Source: Rotaria sordida (Eukaryota > Rotifera > Eurotatoria > Philodinida > Philodinidae). From it: a DNA stretch of 64,000 nt. The notes beneath the pieces are model-generated. The model ran no database searches and was not told the DNA's origin. It saw only the letters and a list, made by a program, of their open reading frames with translations. Shown one piece after another: positions 1 through 14,199 of this stretch. Position 1 is the first letter of the stretch, and each line of letters opens with the position of its first letter. A program made the position numbers and the translations under genes. The stretch is taken from NCBI GenBank assembly GCA_905250125.1, contig CAJNOL010000899.1, positions 31,793 to 95,792 on the forward strand, in the 5' to 3' direction.

Positions 1-1060
1 AGAGAAAAGAAAGAAAAAAATCTAGCGCTATCTTTTCTTTGTCAAAAGAAAAAAAAATAACTGACATAGTTGAATTTTTTCAGTAGTTATTTTTATTCCT
101 TTCTTTCTTTACTCGTCAACTTGTTTATGAAATAAGCACAAAGTAAAGAAATAGTTTTTTTTTTTTTTTTTTTTTTTTTTACTACCTTAAATGACTAAGA
201 TGTCGTAGCAAGCGTATGCCAATTAAATTCGTCTATATTCAGATAGTAATAATAGTACGAGCAGCAGCAGCAGGTGACCTTGAAATATACCAGCAAACGA
301 TACTTGAATAACAAACTTTGACAAATAATATTTGTTGTTCTGTTAGACGTGCGCCAACATTACCGCCAAATCTTTCGATCAACACACTAAAACAGGAGGA
401 GGAGAACGAGAGAGCGGCAAAAAACACAGAAAGAAAAAGAATTTATAATAGTGGAAAAAAAAGAAGCACAAAAAAAACCAAGAAAAGGTAATAACACACA
501 CATACGTATTCATAATCAAAATACTCTAGTGGCAATACCTGATTATTGATAAATTTTCATAAATTATACAGACTATATATTTTTTTTCTTTTTTTCATTA
601 CCCTCATCATTATTATAGCAAGAAAAGTAATTAGATAGCTCAAATCGAGCGAAAATATTTTACCAATTGATACACACTAGCATTATTATACTTTAAACAA
701 CAACAATATATAGGTGAGAAAGAGAGAAACATACTTTTATGTACAATATCTTATGACATATGCGTAAATGTATTCAAACTACATTGACTAATATGTATAT
801 TTATTTAATATTTCTTTTGTTTTTAAGTATGTATATTAGTTGTAAAAGAAAAGAAATTATTCATTTTAGTAGATATTTTAGGATTTGATAATGACATGTC
901 TATGTTTGTCGTTTTACAATCGATCTTTTTTTTTCAGTAGTGAATGAAAAGACAGAAATATTCATTCTATGCAAGTGTTAAAATAAAATATAAAAGACAA
1001 GATTAATAGTTTACTGTCTTAAGTCTTTCTTAACTTTTATTGACATTAATAAGATGGAGA

Positions 1061-1093
<33 letters not shown>

Positions 1094-1751
1094 AGAATTA
1101 GCTAGTTGTGGTTTTGTATATTCTGGTCACGAATTTTCACTTCAGTTTCTTTACTTCCTTTCTTGTTCTGCCGCTGACTATAAAACACGACAATTTCTTT
1201 TTCTTATTTAAATAGAACACGGATAAATATTCGAGCATTTATTCTTTTTCTTTTAGCTCGGAAAAAAGTGCGGTAAGTAAAACCCATGTGTTATATTGAT
1301 GTGGTTATTTAGAAGATAATTTTTAATGGTTTCTTTTTGTGTCCTTTACTTTTATCTATATACATTTTTTATTATTGTAATGAGTAGTTGGATGATGCCG
1401 ATGGAAATATGAAAGTGAAAAAATGTTAGAATAATATCCGATCTTTCTAAAGAACAAAAGAAATACAGTTTTAAGAATAAATTGTCGGTTGTATAAAGAA
1501 TTTGAAGTTCTTTTATTCTAATTTTTTTTTGTGTAAGACCGAAAAAAAAAGAATAACTAATATTTATCTGTTGTGAAAGCTTAAGTTTTTTTTTCTATTC
1601 GTCTTAGATATATGTAAATCAATATTTTTATATTTAGACATCTATTGATTGTTAGTTGATATCTATTATTCAATTTTGTATTTGATTGAAATATATTTCA
1701 ATTAGAAAGTATTCAAGACAATTTTCAAAAAAAACAAAAATAATTTTATAG
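1..1751. other. 5' flank of the first gene, no coding region seen
   Basis: AT-rich sequence with a 26-T run at 155-180 and a GA microsatellite near 1061-1096. A strong donor-like GTAAGT lies at 1273-1278, and an acceptor AG at 1750-1751 directly abuts the ATG at 1752. A 5'-UTR exon ending near 1272 and spliced straight onto the start codon is therefore possible. The AG could equally be a trans-splice acceptor. Neither is proven. Confidence 0.4.
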
Positions 1752-3684
1752 ATGGCTATCTCGACTCGTCAATACGGTCGTCAAGGTGCAAGTAATGTTA
1801 CGAGAGCTGATACAGGTCGTTTAATATCAACTTCATCAACAGGTTCAATGTGTGTTCCACCTCGTCGTTATGTTCTTGATGTACCAACAAGTCGTACAAC
1901 ACGTATAAGTCGTACGACAAGAACAACTAATGGAATGAATGATGATTATGATGAAACAAATATGCGTAGTCGTTCACCTGGTATGTCAACAACATATTCA
2001 ACTGTTCTTAGAACAAATATTAATAATGGAAGTAATGAACGATTATCACATTCAGGTTCTCGAGAATATTATTATGGAGATGGAAGAAATATATCATCAT
2101 CACCAACTAATGTAACACGTTATTATGAAGATTCATCTATTAACCAATTACTTGAATCAGGTACAACTTATAATAATTCATTAGCTGAAGATCAAGAAGT
2201 TCAAGCATTAACAGCAAAAGCAACACCTGATGTCAAAAATTATCCAATTAATGTTGATACTAATCCAGAATTAATTGTTCGACCAAATACACAACGATTA
2301 CAATATAAACAAGATATTGCTGTTCGATATTTAAAACCTAATACACCACCACCTCCAGGAGTACGATTTCAAAATTCATCCCAACAAAATAAAACAAAAA
2401 AAAGAAAAAAAAGAATATTTATAAATGAATTTCGTTCCTTTTTTTCTTCTAGCCTATTGTTATTCGTGAAATTCGTGCACCACCACCACCACATGCTCCA
2501 CCTATGATTCTTCGTCAACGACCTCCACCACCGCGTACACCATCACCTGTTATTATTCGTGAAAGACCACCTGTACGTCCAAAATCTGTACCAACAACAG
2601 TCATTAAAAGTATAATTTATTTTCATTAATATTCAAGATGATTTTTTATTTTTATTCTCTAGAGGTTATTCCACCACCACCACCACCACCTCGTAAATTA
2701 ATTATTGAACGTCTACCTAATCTTCCACCGAAACCACGTCCTGTCATTATTGAACGATGGCTTCCATATCAAAAACAAAAACGTCAAGTTATTCATGAAA
2801 AAGCTAAACCATACGAACCAATGACTCGTATAAAAAATACAATTATTGAATGGCGTCCACCAGAAGTTGAAGTTGTTAAACATGTTAAAAAACTTGGAGT
2901 TCAAGATGCTGATCCACAACGATATTATAATCAATATAGAGATAAATTATATACAACAGAAATTGTACAACGAAAATTAAATGAATTAGGTTTACAAGAA
3001 GAAATATCTTTAATGCAACAACAACAAGCATCTGCTGCAAATGAAGAAATTGCTCTTGAAAAAGCTGATGAATATAATATTCGACAAATTCTTAATAGGT
3101 AACAAAAAACAAAAACACAAATTTATTTTTTAATTATTATTTTATATTTAAGCTATGGATCATCATCATCTTCAAGACAAATATATACAACAAATAGTGA
3201 TGGTACTGTTGTGCCTCTTGTTCGTTCATCATCTCATTCTGGTATTATAGATGAATATGGTGAACGACAAATATTATATGATCGTTCACCTAATAATTCA
3301 GGAACAATTGTATATGATGCAAATAATTATAATTTTGATCAAAATATATCAAATGCATCTGTTCTTACAGAAGAAATGATTTTACGATCACATGCAACTA
3401 ATAATGGTAAATTTCCTACACATCTTTTAACAAAACTTGGTTCACAAATATATGATATGCCAGCTGAACAAGTTGATTTATCAAATAATACAAGACGAAC
3501 AACACATTATTATACAGTTAATCAGGGAGGACCAAGCTATGAATCAACTGGTGATACAGCATCTGGTTATACAGAAGAAAAATATGTACAAATATTATCA
3601 TCTGATTTAAAAGATGTATTACCTAATTATGAAGTTTATTCAAGTACAGGACAAAAATTAGAAGGAGAACAACTTAATTTCTAA
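1752..3684 (+). CDS. proline-rich, Ser/Thr-rich structural-type protein, 4 exons
   Basis: Exons 1752-2360, 2453-2609, 2663-3098 and 3153-3684 join in frame at GT-AG sites to give 577 residues. The N-terminal 200 residues are rich in Ser, Thr, Arg and Asn. The middle (about 195-330) is a run of poly-Pro blocks alternating with basic/hydrophobic repeats such as PIVIRE, PVIIRE and PVIIERWLPY. A charged helical stretch with Gln and Glu follows (about 345-400), then a Tyr/Ser/Asn-rich tail. There is no signal peptide or membrane segment. The repeat style suggests a cytoskeletal or scaffold protein, but I cannot name the family. The start is the first ATG of the open frame and lies immediately after an AG acceptor. 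The gene model is well supported; the function is not known. Confidence 0.8.
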
Positions 3685-4348
3685 GAATAATACAAAAATA
3701 AAAACTGATCTTTTCTTTTTTTTCTTATCATTATTGTTTTGTTGAAAAGCTAGTAGTGTATTGATTTGCTGCTATTTTCTTTTTTTCTTCTTTTTCATTT
3801 ATATATATTTTATTTGACTAATTCATGTGTTGTATATCCCGAGTAACAAAATAATCCTTGTCCATTCTTTTTTTGTGTTTGTACATAATAGAAAAAATAT
3901 TTTGAATAATTATTATTACAGTAGAAAGTAAATGAATTTTTACAATTATTTTATCGATTTTCAAATTGATCGAATATAATACAATATAATATTTCTTTAA
4001 AAAAATAAAATTACCCGACGAAAACATTCTGTTTTGACTTGTTTTCTTTATTGACACAAGCAATGTCGATTTTCATTCCTTTTAGTATGACTTCACTTTT
4101 TTTTTTTAAATGTTGTTAAAGTATTTTAAGGAGATTGAGAGCAGATATCCCACGCAACATTTCATTTTAATATTTCAATTCAAAAGAAAAGTAAGCAGCA
4201 CACAAAAAAAAGTAACAATTTAATCGAACATTCAAAGTAAACAGAACAACTATGTGAGTTTTATTTTTCGAAAAAAAAAACATCATTTTAACTATTGTAA
4301 TGATAGATATTAAATATAAATTCTTTATTTTAAACTTCATAGATATCA
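3685..4348. other. spacer between two + strand genes, nothing recognised
   Basis: AT-rich spacer of 664 bp. It holds the 3' flank of the proline-rich gene and the 5' flank of the next one. An acceptor-like TTCATAG ends at 4342, six bases before the next ATG. Confidence 0.5.
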
Positions 4349-4828
4349 ATGTTGAATGCTGGAGCAGCATATATTAGTAAACAACCACGTGATACTGAAA
4401 TTCATAATAGTTTTGCTTTAATGGGAAATGAACATTTCATACGTAGTTGGGCGATGACAGAAGGAACTTGTGATTGTTCGGGTTCATATTATACGACTCT
4501 TACTGATACAAGATTATTGTTCCGATCTATGGATACAACATGTTGTAGTAGTTGTTGTAAACCAGGTCATGTAGATGCTTCGATTTTTTTACGTGATATT
4601 GCTGAAATACGTGAAACAACAGATCGTGAAGACTGTTGTTCTTTTTGTTGTGCAAAATGTTGTCAATGTTGTGGATGTTGTAAACGTTGTTGTGGTGCAG
4701 ATAGATATCTCGAAGTACGAGGTGTATTTGGCTCGGAAATTCTACATGTATCCAAAGCAGATTTATTAAAATTACAAAGTGAAATTCCAGCAGCTATTGG
4801 TAATCATAAACTTGTTAGTCAGTATTAA
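4349..4828 (+). CDS. small Cys-rich protein, possible PH-like fold
   Basis: Single open frame of 159 residues. Residues about 30-60 and 105-145 have the alternating strand pattern and the C-terminal helix (near KADLLKLQSEI) expected of a small PH-like domain. Between them is a dense cysteine cluster with repeated CC and CxxC pairs (about residues 70-115), which suggests metal binding or palmitoylation; this is inference. There is no signal peptide. An acceptor AG at 4341-4342 lies just upstream, so an upstream non-coding exon or trans-splicing may define the mRNA start. AATAAA-like signals follow the stop codon near 4838-4850. A shorter frame at 4575-4769 is a shadow of this gene. Confidence 0.7.
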   Translation: MLNAGAAYISKQPRDTEIHNSFALMGNEHFIRSWAMTEGTCDCSGSYYTTLTDTRLLFRSMDTTCCSSCCKPGHVDASIFLRDIAEIRETTDREDCCSFCCAKCCQCCGCCKRCCGADRYLEVRGVFGSEILHVSKADLLKLQSEIPAAIGNHKLVSQY

Positions 4829-7800
4829 TAATTTTTATAAATAAAATAAATATTTGGAACAGATAATGTTATTTTTGCGAAAAATTTATCTAGTTCTTAA
4901 ATGAATCAACTAAAATAAACAATTACACGAAATAAATAAAAGAAATCAGACATATCTATATATGTATAGAAATTTTTTTTTGTTTTTTGAAATATGATAC
5001 TCCTTCTTCTATCACATACTATATAAATGACAAATATTATGTCATTCAATTACTAACAAAGAGATCGAATTCAATCAGACAAATAACAAAATTCTTTTTT
5101 TGTTATCCCTACAATATGTACATTTTAATGCGTCAAAAAAAAAGAGACTTTATTTTCGGAATATAATAAATTTGAAAACATTTACTTTGATCAACTATCT
5201 TTTTTTTCGGGTTAAAAGAAATTAATTTTTTTCATGCATTGAAATATGTGCTCTATTAATGAACCAGAACGTTGGTTTTTTTTCGTTACTTTCGTCTAAT
5301 TTGGAACTAATGACTATGACAAAATATTTTCAATGATGTTTTCTAATACTTGAAAATAAAAGCAAACAATGACTATCACTTAAAAACAAATCATACAAAA
5401 ACAGATTGCTTAATCTGTCGAAATATACATTTTTTTACATATGCAAAACGCAAACGATAGAAGCTCGGTTTTTTTTTCGTATGTAAAATCCATATTTATT
5501 CGAACCTTTATTTAGTTAAGTAAATCATAACTAATTTTATCAAAGTATTTATTGACCAAAAATAAATAAATGTAAAAAAACAAAAATACCAATGATGTAT
5601 TGAAAATAATAACTTTCAAAATATTTCAAAAACTCTTATTTGTTATTATTCACTGAATCGATCCTTTAATCATGATAAATTTCTTATTCATTCACAATTT
5701 ATTTTACATTGAATGTGAATAAAAATGAGAAAATATTTTAAAAATTGATTCAACAAAACTATTGATGACGATTCATTCATATCATAAGTAGAACAGAAAT
5801 TCTTACATGTATTTTACCAAATCTAATATGCTGAATCTTAATTTACACATACATATAAACTTCAAAAACTGAAAGTTAATTTATGAATTAATTATTTTGC
5901 TAAAAACTCATTTTTCAAGTAACTCCTTATGTCCATGAAAATCATATGTGTTCATATTAAAAATCTCAATCAGAGATTTTCTAATCTCAAAAATAAAAGT
6001 CTTCATTATGTATATTTTATTCAACATTTTCTTCTAAGATCAAAATACTTTTTTTTGTCGACATATTTTATATTGAACTCATTCATATGATAGATTTACT
6101 ATTTTTTCATATCTATTCGATTGATTTATATAACACGTCTATTTTATTAGAATACAATACAATTTTTCATCTTGTACAGAATAAAAAAAAAAATGTAACA
6201 TACAGAACATCAAAAGTAATTAGAAGCCATATTAAAAGGTACCTTTCTTTTGTCAAGTCTTCTTAAATGCTTAATATTAAACACATATAAACGCAAGAGT
6301 ACGAAAGAATATAATCTTAATCATTATGTAAGATACTAAGCAATTAATTTAAATTATGATAGTAAAATTTGTTTGCATCAAATAATAAGTCCGTGTAATT
6401 TGAGAAAAGAACAACAGCGAGAAAAAAAAATGTAGTAATAATTGTCATGATTGCTATTTCTAATCTATACGAAAATTATTAGTAACGAGATTTTTTCCCC
6501 CATTCTCATGAAATGAAAGTTAAACAGTAAAATAAAAATTATTTGAATCAATATTGATATGAGTGTCAAGAAAAAAATGTTTCAATAGGTAGTCAAATGC
6601 TGATTTTGTTTTTTGACTGCCGATGATACTATGGCAACAAAATGTAATCATAAAGAAAATTATTCAAAATGACATTGAAGTTTTTTTCGAAATTTTTTAT
6701 ATTAAAATAAAAAATTGTAATAAATGATGTAATGACCAATGCATTCTGAGAATAATTTTGAAATTTTTTATTTATGAAAATTTATTCTATTATATTACAA
6801 ACAAAGATAAAAGAAAGTATTTATAAAAATTTGTACCATTGATTTAATTATTTATAGAGTTGATAAACTAGTAGTACATATTATTTATCAACCTAAATAT
6901 TTTATTCTTTAATCGTCTTGGTATGTTCAATGGTGAATACTTGCTTTATGATTGGTGAATCGAACAAGAATGTAATCGATATGGTAATACTCATTACACT
7001 ACCCCTATTGATAATCATCTTTTAACTCGATATGAAAACTATCTTTTTTACATAACATTTCACAAATATTTGAAACAATACAAGCTAGATATTGTTTAGA
7101 AATCTTATACACAAAATATTCAGTTTCTTGTTGTAATGTTAAATATTTAGAATTATGTATTTTATGTAACTTTCACATTATTCATCTATCAAATAAAGAT
7201 ACGTCTATTGTTAAATCAACCATTATACGTTACATTGACATATACCAGCTAATCGATATTATACTTTCTTCTCTATGTAGACGCTTGAAAGAAAAAAGAA
7301 GTCCGTTATCTTATTCCTTTCTTTGCTTTGATAATAATGAATGGAACTATTCATTCGAAATAATATCATGTTTATTTTTTCAATGATATTGAGTAGAAAC
7401 GATACTATGATTAAAAGAATTTTCATTATAGTAACAAAAGTCAAAAAACATTTTCTTATGAATGCATACATATTAGTTTTTTATTAGACGAAAAAAATTG
7501 ATGATTAACAATAATAACTATATCATAAAATAGTATGATAGAACTTGTTAAGAAGTTCAAACAAAATACTCAATATAGTATTCTCTATCTATAATTCTCT
7601 TTTTTTCAAAATAATAAAAATTATTACTCAAAAAGCCACATGAATGCGTCAAATACCAATAATTGACTTATGTGTATCAGTTGTATTGCTTTCATCTTAA
7701 ATATAAACCATCAATTTGATACAAAAATAATTCTAATGAGTACAGCTTTTAGTTTTTGTTTGATCAGTGAAAACAATTGACTAGTCATAACTAATTTATC

Positions 7801-8900
7801 GATTGCACACATATGAAATTCTTTATGCACTTTTCTATAACTTACATTAGAAAAAAAAAAAAGAATCATTTCTTTATTTGAAAAAAAAACCAAAATGAAC
7901 ATTTAATACGTATAGAATTGATGATCATTTTTCGTGTTTGAATAGATCGATACAGACAACATAAGTCAAAAGTTAAATTCATTCATTAATGTGAGAATTG
8001 AATAATTTCAAATTTCGTTTTTTTCTTTCGAGATATTCTACAGTGTCATGATTATATGTCTATGTAAAAATAATCACTATTCATCATGAAAAATATTATC
8101 TATTCAATTTTTCTTTTTATAAAGATGTGAATTAATGATAATATTCCCATCTACACATTATAATAAAAGCTGTTTGATAATAAAAGAAAAAGTCGTGTAT
8201 CATGTAAAACTTGTATTTGTATTGAGAAAATTTTGATTTCTTTTATTTAAATTGTTGTTCAATATTACATTGTAGTTTCTATTGTATAGATTGATTAAAA
8301 ACGAGATAAATAATCATTGACATTTTCTTAATTAAAATATATTGAAACAACTAAAAACAAGATGAAATTTATTTCTTCACTCAATGTTGATATAATACTG
8401 ATGATATCAAACAGATTTTTAGTGTTCATAAAATATAGTTGTTTTTTTTAGTTCATATTGACATTCAGTAATTTTTTCCTATTTAATATATATATATATA
8501 TAAACAGTATTGTTATCGGTCTCGTAATCTTATCGTAAAAGAAAGCAAGTGTTCTCAATAATACGTAACATATCGATAGATAACTATTGACATTTTTTTA
8601 TTACTTGTCATCATTGCTCATTCTAATACATTCCATATTTTGTTAATTATTGACCATAGAAGCAAAAACAATTCCGGAGATATGACCAACATATAAACTC
8701 GACCTGTTCCGTATTGGTCTATGATACCTCAGGGATTGACATAGAGAAAAGATAAGATTGTTTCTTTCTTTTTTTTTTTCCTGACTGAATAAATTCTTGC
8801 GATATTGCCGACAGGCACATCATCAGTATCCGATGGGTATTATCTCTTTTCTTTTATCCGATATCTCATCATGTGTCCTCTTCACATATAATGTATCTAT
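4829..8900. other. 4-kb AT-rich intergenic region, no gene seen
   Basis: No open frame here has coding character. Short frames (for example 7259-7471 and 7711-7902 on the minus strand) are Phe/Ile/Lys-rich translations of AT-rich DNA. I saw no tRNA-like boxes, long repeats or transposon ends. Confidence 0.5.
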
Positions 8901-10346
8901 GTGTGCATATTTATAAATGTGCAAGCAGACGAATGGTGATTTATTGTTTTTTCGTTTAATTTTTGCATATGCTTTATATGTATATCATATCGAACGAGAG
9001 GCATTCATTAGCAACAACGACGACGATAGGACCCAAATACTCCTCCCGACTCAGACACACACATATATATATATATCCTACGCATATATTCATATTTCAT
9101 ACATTAATATATATATATACACATAGGAGCTGTTCACTTTTTTCTCTGTCTCTCTGTCTCTCTCTCTCTCTCTTTCTTCAATCCAAACGTATATATCGAC
9201 AACAAGAAGCATATATATATATATATATACATGTAAGTTCATTTTGTTGTAGAAGGCGACAATACAATATTTTGCATCATCATCATCATCGACAAAAGCT
9301 TGCCACTCAAATGTTTGTTGATGCCTTGTAAGTTTTAAGTATACTTTATTGTCAATAGAGAACAACAACAATAATAATATAATGTATAGTTTAGTATATA
9401 TTCATATGTGTAAAGAGTTTATTGAAGATAAAATGAGAATCATAATCATCATACAATTTTCATAGAGACATTTTTTTGTATTAAAAAGAAAAAAAAATCA
9501 TCGTTCACTTTTAAGATTTATTTCAATAGTTTTGTTAATAAATAAATAAGATTTGAAGTGATTTTCATTTTTCTTTCTTTTACTATGAAATTTGATATTA
9601 AATTCTATGTGAAATAGGCGTGAATTGTTTTCTCCTTATGATTGTTACTTTTTTTTTTTGTTTTTTCTTTCTCTTTGAATGAATGACTTTTTCTGATGAT
9701 TTGCCTTCCAATGAAGACGATACGCTCACATCCCTTGAGATAGATAGATGTATAGACAGACGGACATAACGCGCGTTGGCTCGCTTGACTTGACCTATCT
9801 TGTTGTTGTTGTTCACTGGTCGAATCATCATTATTATATTAGAGCGTAGAGCGTGCTTATAATTGAATCGACTGACTGAACATCATACGTACGATGAACA
9901 TCAGTTTTTTCTTTTTTTGTTTTCTTCTTATTACTTGTCGAATATCGACCTTTGCTTGATTCTCATATATACATATGGTGATTTCCTTTATTCCACATAT
10001 CAACATGATGGCCTGTTGTTTGCCATTACACGAACATTTGTTAGAAAGGTAAATGAGAGTATGATTTTGTTGAATATTTATATATATATATATATATGTT
10101 ACGTCTTATAATGTTCACAATTTTTTATTCTATTCCATCGATGTCAAAATCAATCTATAGATTTCGTATCGTTTCATTTTCGTTTCCTATAGTAAACAGA
10201 AGGGCGACAACGACAAGAAAGAGAAGAACGATTATTAATGGACTTTTTTCTCTCTTCTATTGTGTATGTAGCTGACTACATACATACGACTTGCTTCTCT
10301 ATTTCGCTCCTTCTTTCTTGTTGTATAAGCGAAAACCTTGCAAGTC
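8901..10346. repeat. microsatellite-rich 5' flank of the SAPCD-like gene
   Basis: Contains AT dinucleotide tracts (about 9063-9120, 9210-9230, 10080-10097), a CT tract (about 9146-9173) and small CAT/CAA tracts. It is less AT-rich than the region upstream, as expected near a promoter. Donor-like GTAAGT at 9329-9334 and GTAAAT at 10049-10054 could mark 5'-UTR exons of the next gene. No coding exon is supported. Confidence 0.4.
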
Positions 10347-12422
10347 ATGGAACAGGCCATTTTTCAAACAAATATGAAATTCAATATCCATACGAGTTCC
10401 GATGAACAAATTCCACAACAATCTCAGTCTCAGCTACAGCAGCAGCAGCAGCAGTTGAAAGGATCGACATTAACACATATCGTACGTCCTGATCTCGATC
10501 GACTGGACCAGATGATCGGCAAATTACAGCGATGTACGACTTCAGCTAATACGACGTAAGAGAAAAAAAGCCACGATGATATGATAAAAAAAAGCGTGTG
10601 ACCATTATTTATGGTCAATACATGTTGAATAAATCGATAGTATGTGTGATAGAATCTTTCTTTTTCTTAACGTGTCATTTTCATTCGAGTGTATTCATGC
10701 AAACTATACATAAAAGAAAAATAGATGTGTTGATAAAGATTCTTTCAATAAATTACAAAAAAAAAAAAAAAAAAAAAAAAAAAATGAAAATCTGAATTCT
10801 TCTAAGTTAAGAGAAAAAAAATTCAAATAATATGCTTATTTTAGAATTGACACGATGTAATTCATGTCATTTTCAAGGCTATAATTCTTTTTTCATTTTT
10901 CTCACTTTCATCATAATGTTCTTTTTTGAAATAATATAATAAATATTGAAATATATTATTTTTAATAAAGATGTATTTCACCAATTGATAATGAAACAAT
11001 GAATAGACAACAACAACAACTTCATTCCGCTCAACGTTTACTTACATCGAAATGTCGAGCACCTCTTCCACCGCCACCACCAATATCGTCTTCGTCAAAT
11101 AATAATACTTCAAAATTAGGAATATCTTCTGCACTTCCTGGAACATTTATATCTTCTTTACGTCAATTATTTTCAATATTAGATAAAACAAATAGTGGTT
11201 ATGTACCATTTGATTTATTTAAACGTTATTGGACACCATCATTTTCATTTAATAATTCATCATCAACATCGGATATTTTACATGAACTTGAAATTGAATC
11301 AAAACCAAATAATTATTTAATAACATTTGATTTACTTTTAAATGTTATTGAAAGATCATTATCATCAACAAAAAATTCATCATCATCACCACCACCACCA
11401 ATAACAACATCTGATTCATCATTATCATCATTATCAACACCACCAATTATAATTCCAAAGGCAACACGTCCACCACCACCTATATCATTTCCATTAAATC
11501 GTTCAACAAGTGTAGTAGTTACAACTCCTACACAAAAAAATATTGAACAACAAATTCCTGTTGTTTATAGAAGTTATAATGGTACAGAAAACAATCATTA
11601 TCATTCACATGATAATACATCAATTCCTGTGCGTCATAGAAAAAAAATTATTATACAAAAACCAACTAGATTAAATGGAAATCTTTATACTGAAAATCCA
11701 TCAATGTCTATGCGTAGAAATACAATTCATACTAATGAAATTGACTTTTCTATGGTATAAATATTGATTATTTTGTTAACTTTTTCTGGTTTTTTTTAAT
11801 ATATTCATGTTTATAATATTTAGATTCGAGCAATGAAACGTTTTGAAATTGAACGCGATCTTCTTCTTCAAACATGTGATACACTTGAACGTGTTAAAGC
11901 TTATTTAGGTGATCGTCTTCTTGAAATGAAAGATAAACAACGTTCATACTGTCTTCATTTATCAACAGCAGAAGTTTGTTCTATGAAATAAAATTACTTT
12001 TTCTTTTTAATATTTATTATTATTTTTTTGTTTTTTGTAGACAACTGGTATTGCACCAGAACCAATTTATAATCGAGATTTAATTGCTGATTTACTTAAA
12101 TTAGCAAATACAGTTATTACTGAAGCAAATTATGATTCGAAGGTAGTAAAAACAAAAAGAGAATTTTGCTCTTTGTTTTTTGCTTTTCCTATTTAACAAT
12201 CACAAAAATTCTTCATTGTTTTTGTTTTAGAAATCATCAGATCGCTCATCTAGTTCACTTTCATCTTCATCATTGAATGGAACAAATAATCACTATCAAC
12301 AACAATTAAAAGCAAAAGATGATCGTATTAAACAATTAGAAACTGAAAAACGTGTCTTATTAAAAGAATTAGTCGAAATGAGACATCAACACAGAACAGT
12401 GATTCCAGCAAAAAATTCATAA
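10347..12422 (+). CDS. suppressor-APC-domain (SAPCD-like) protein, 5 exons
   Basis: Exons 10347-10555, 10971-11754, 11824-11973, 12041-12142 and 12231-12422 splice in frame to 478 residues. Residues about 124-200 (PGTFISSLRQLFSILD, then GYVPFDLFKRYW, then a second helical part) match my memory of the EF-hand-like N-terminal domain of SAPCD1/2, proteins linked to spindle orientation and cell polarity in animals. A Ser/Pro-rich linker follows. Two coiled-coil segments, in exon 3 (FEIERDLLLQTCDTLERV) and at the C-terminus, also resemble that family. The N-terminus has a Gln-repeat encoded by CAG/CAA. The start is the first ATG in the exon. The family call is by pattern memory; another EF-hand-like coiled-coil protein is the alternative. 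Confidence 0.72.
10757..10784 (+). repeat. 28-bp poly-A run inside intron 1
   Basis: Uninterrupted run of 28 A within the first intron of the SAPCD-like gene. Its length is likely to be unreliable in assembly. Confidence 0.9.
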
Positions 12423-12671
12423 CATTTCGTCTTTAATGTATATTTATTATAGGTGATTATATTCACCATTGTATTTATTTTTTGCTATTGTTGTGACAAT
12501 CTTAATTTAATTATGGACATTAATCATGTGTGTTATTTGTCTATGAAAGATTTAAATTCTTTGACTTTGTTTGAAAGAAAAAAACGATTTTCATTAAAGA
12601 AATTTTAAGTTATCAAAAAAAAAAAAAGATAAAAATAATAATTATTTATTGAAAATTCTTAGAAATTCTTC
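12423..12671. other. convergent 3' spacer
   Basis: The SAPCD-like gene and the minus-strand CDC123-like gene end 249 bp apart, tail to tail. The AT-rich spacer must hold both 3' UTRs and polyadenylation sites. No other element is visible. Confidence 0.6.
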
Positions 12672-14199
12672 TCATTTTTTAATCCATTGTCGAATTGAAA
12701 TTGGTAACATAGACCAAGATCCTTGACGTACTTTTTCAGTTATACGAAAAATAGGTTTATCTTTATTTTCATTTGATTGTCCTTCTAATAAATATCGTTC
12801 ATGTTGCCAACTAAATAAAGCTCCATCAGTTGTTTCCATAAATGGATTAAGTTCAATTACCCAAACTTTCATTGAATTGACATTTTCATCATCTTAAGAA
12901 ATCAATCAAAAATAAAAAGACAATAGAGAAATACATTTTCTTTTATATATTAACTTACCACCTTTTGTCAATGCAAAATCAATGACATAATCATTTGATT
13001 TATATTCATTTAGTTTAGTTTGTATAGATTGATTAAAAAAAGAAATAATTTTTTCAAGAATATTATCTTTCCATTGATTTAAACGTTGAGAATAAATTAA
13101 ATAATTATATTGTGATAAACAAGTTAAACGTTTTTGATAAACAAAACCACGAAATTCCATATCAACATCAATTAAAATAAATGGACGAAGAATTATATTT
13201 TCTTTAAATAAAGAATGAGAAGAATTTTGTACTTCTGTTGCTAATAACATATCTTGATAGATACGTTCACTAATAATAAACATTGATAGAATTTCATCAG
13301 CAGATGTAACACATAATGATAAAAAAGCAGCAGTAAGAAGTGCAGTAATACGAGAATTTTCTTGTAATGGATCTGGAAATTTAGATAATTCATTTTTATA
13401 TATTTCAAGAAAATTTCGTTTAAATACACAAGCATCTTTTGCACTACGTGATGATGTTTTAGCAAAAAATTCCTTTTTATCTGGAAATTTTTGATCAATT
13501 ATTGTTTGAAGACGTTCTTTTAGTTGTTCATACCATTGTTTTTCTTCTAGATCATCATTAAACCAAGTATCCATTCGTTCTCGTATTTGATCAAATAATT
13601 GACAGTCATGTAATTTTTGAAAATGTCGTTCGAATATTCGTATGAAATGTTGAGCATCCGAATATGTTATTGGACAATAAACAGTAGGAAATGTTTCTAA
13701 AAATTATTGATGATAAAATATATCGAATGAAATATTATTTTATGTTTTTGATACCATTAATAAGTAACATTTGCCATTCTTCCATATTAGTTTCTAAAGC
13801 ACTTTTTTGATATGTACTTATTTGATCTTTAGTGATGAAACCTGAATGAATTTTTAATTTTATTAACATAGAAATTAGCAAAGTAGAATTATGTTATTAA
13901 TGTGTGATTAAGAGCAAATTCAATGAACAATAAAAGCATTTCAAGCATTTTTTCATAAATAATTGTTAGCTTAACACTATGAAGAATATTTATGGAATTT
14001 TCAAAAATAAAACTTTAATAAAAGTTTCGAAATTCTATATATATATATATTATGATAGTTTATAGTCTTTAATCATATAAAGTAGGAAAGTATCAATATA
14101 TAATTCACCTGCTAGTTTTGGATCACTAAAATCTTTTGTTTTATCTTTGCTTGGTTTTAATTTCACATTTGATAATTGTTCAGCAAATGAATTACTCAT
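12672..14199 (-). CDS. CDC123/D123-like ATP-grasp protein, 4 exons
   Basis: Minus-strand exons 14199-14109, 13841-13755, 13696-12959 and 12892-12672 join in frame to 378 residues. CDC123 proteins bind ATP and help assemble translation initiation factor eIF2 in the cytosol. The family signs are, in order, an RSAKDA segment (about residue 143) like the (S/T)xKDA motif, MEFRGFV (about 240) like the EFRCFV core, a YVIDFAL segment, and VWVIELNPF with GALFSW near the C-terminus. The N-terminal 100 residues differ from the canonical protein and the motifs are relaxed, so this may be a divergent paralogue. Intron 1 is 267 nt; the others are about 60 nt. A decayed copy of exons 1-2 lies at 24318-24690. 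Confidence 0.75.
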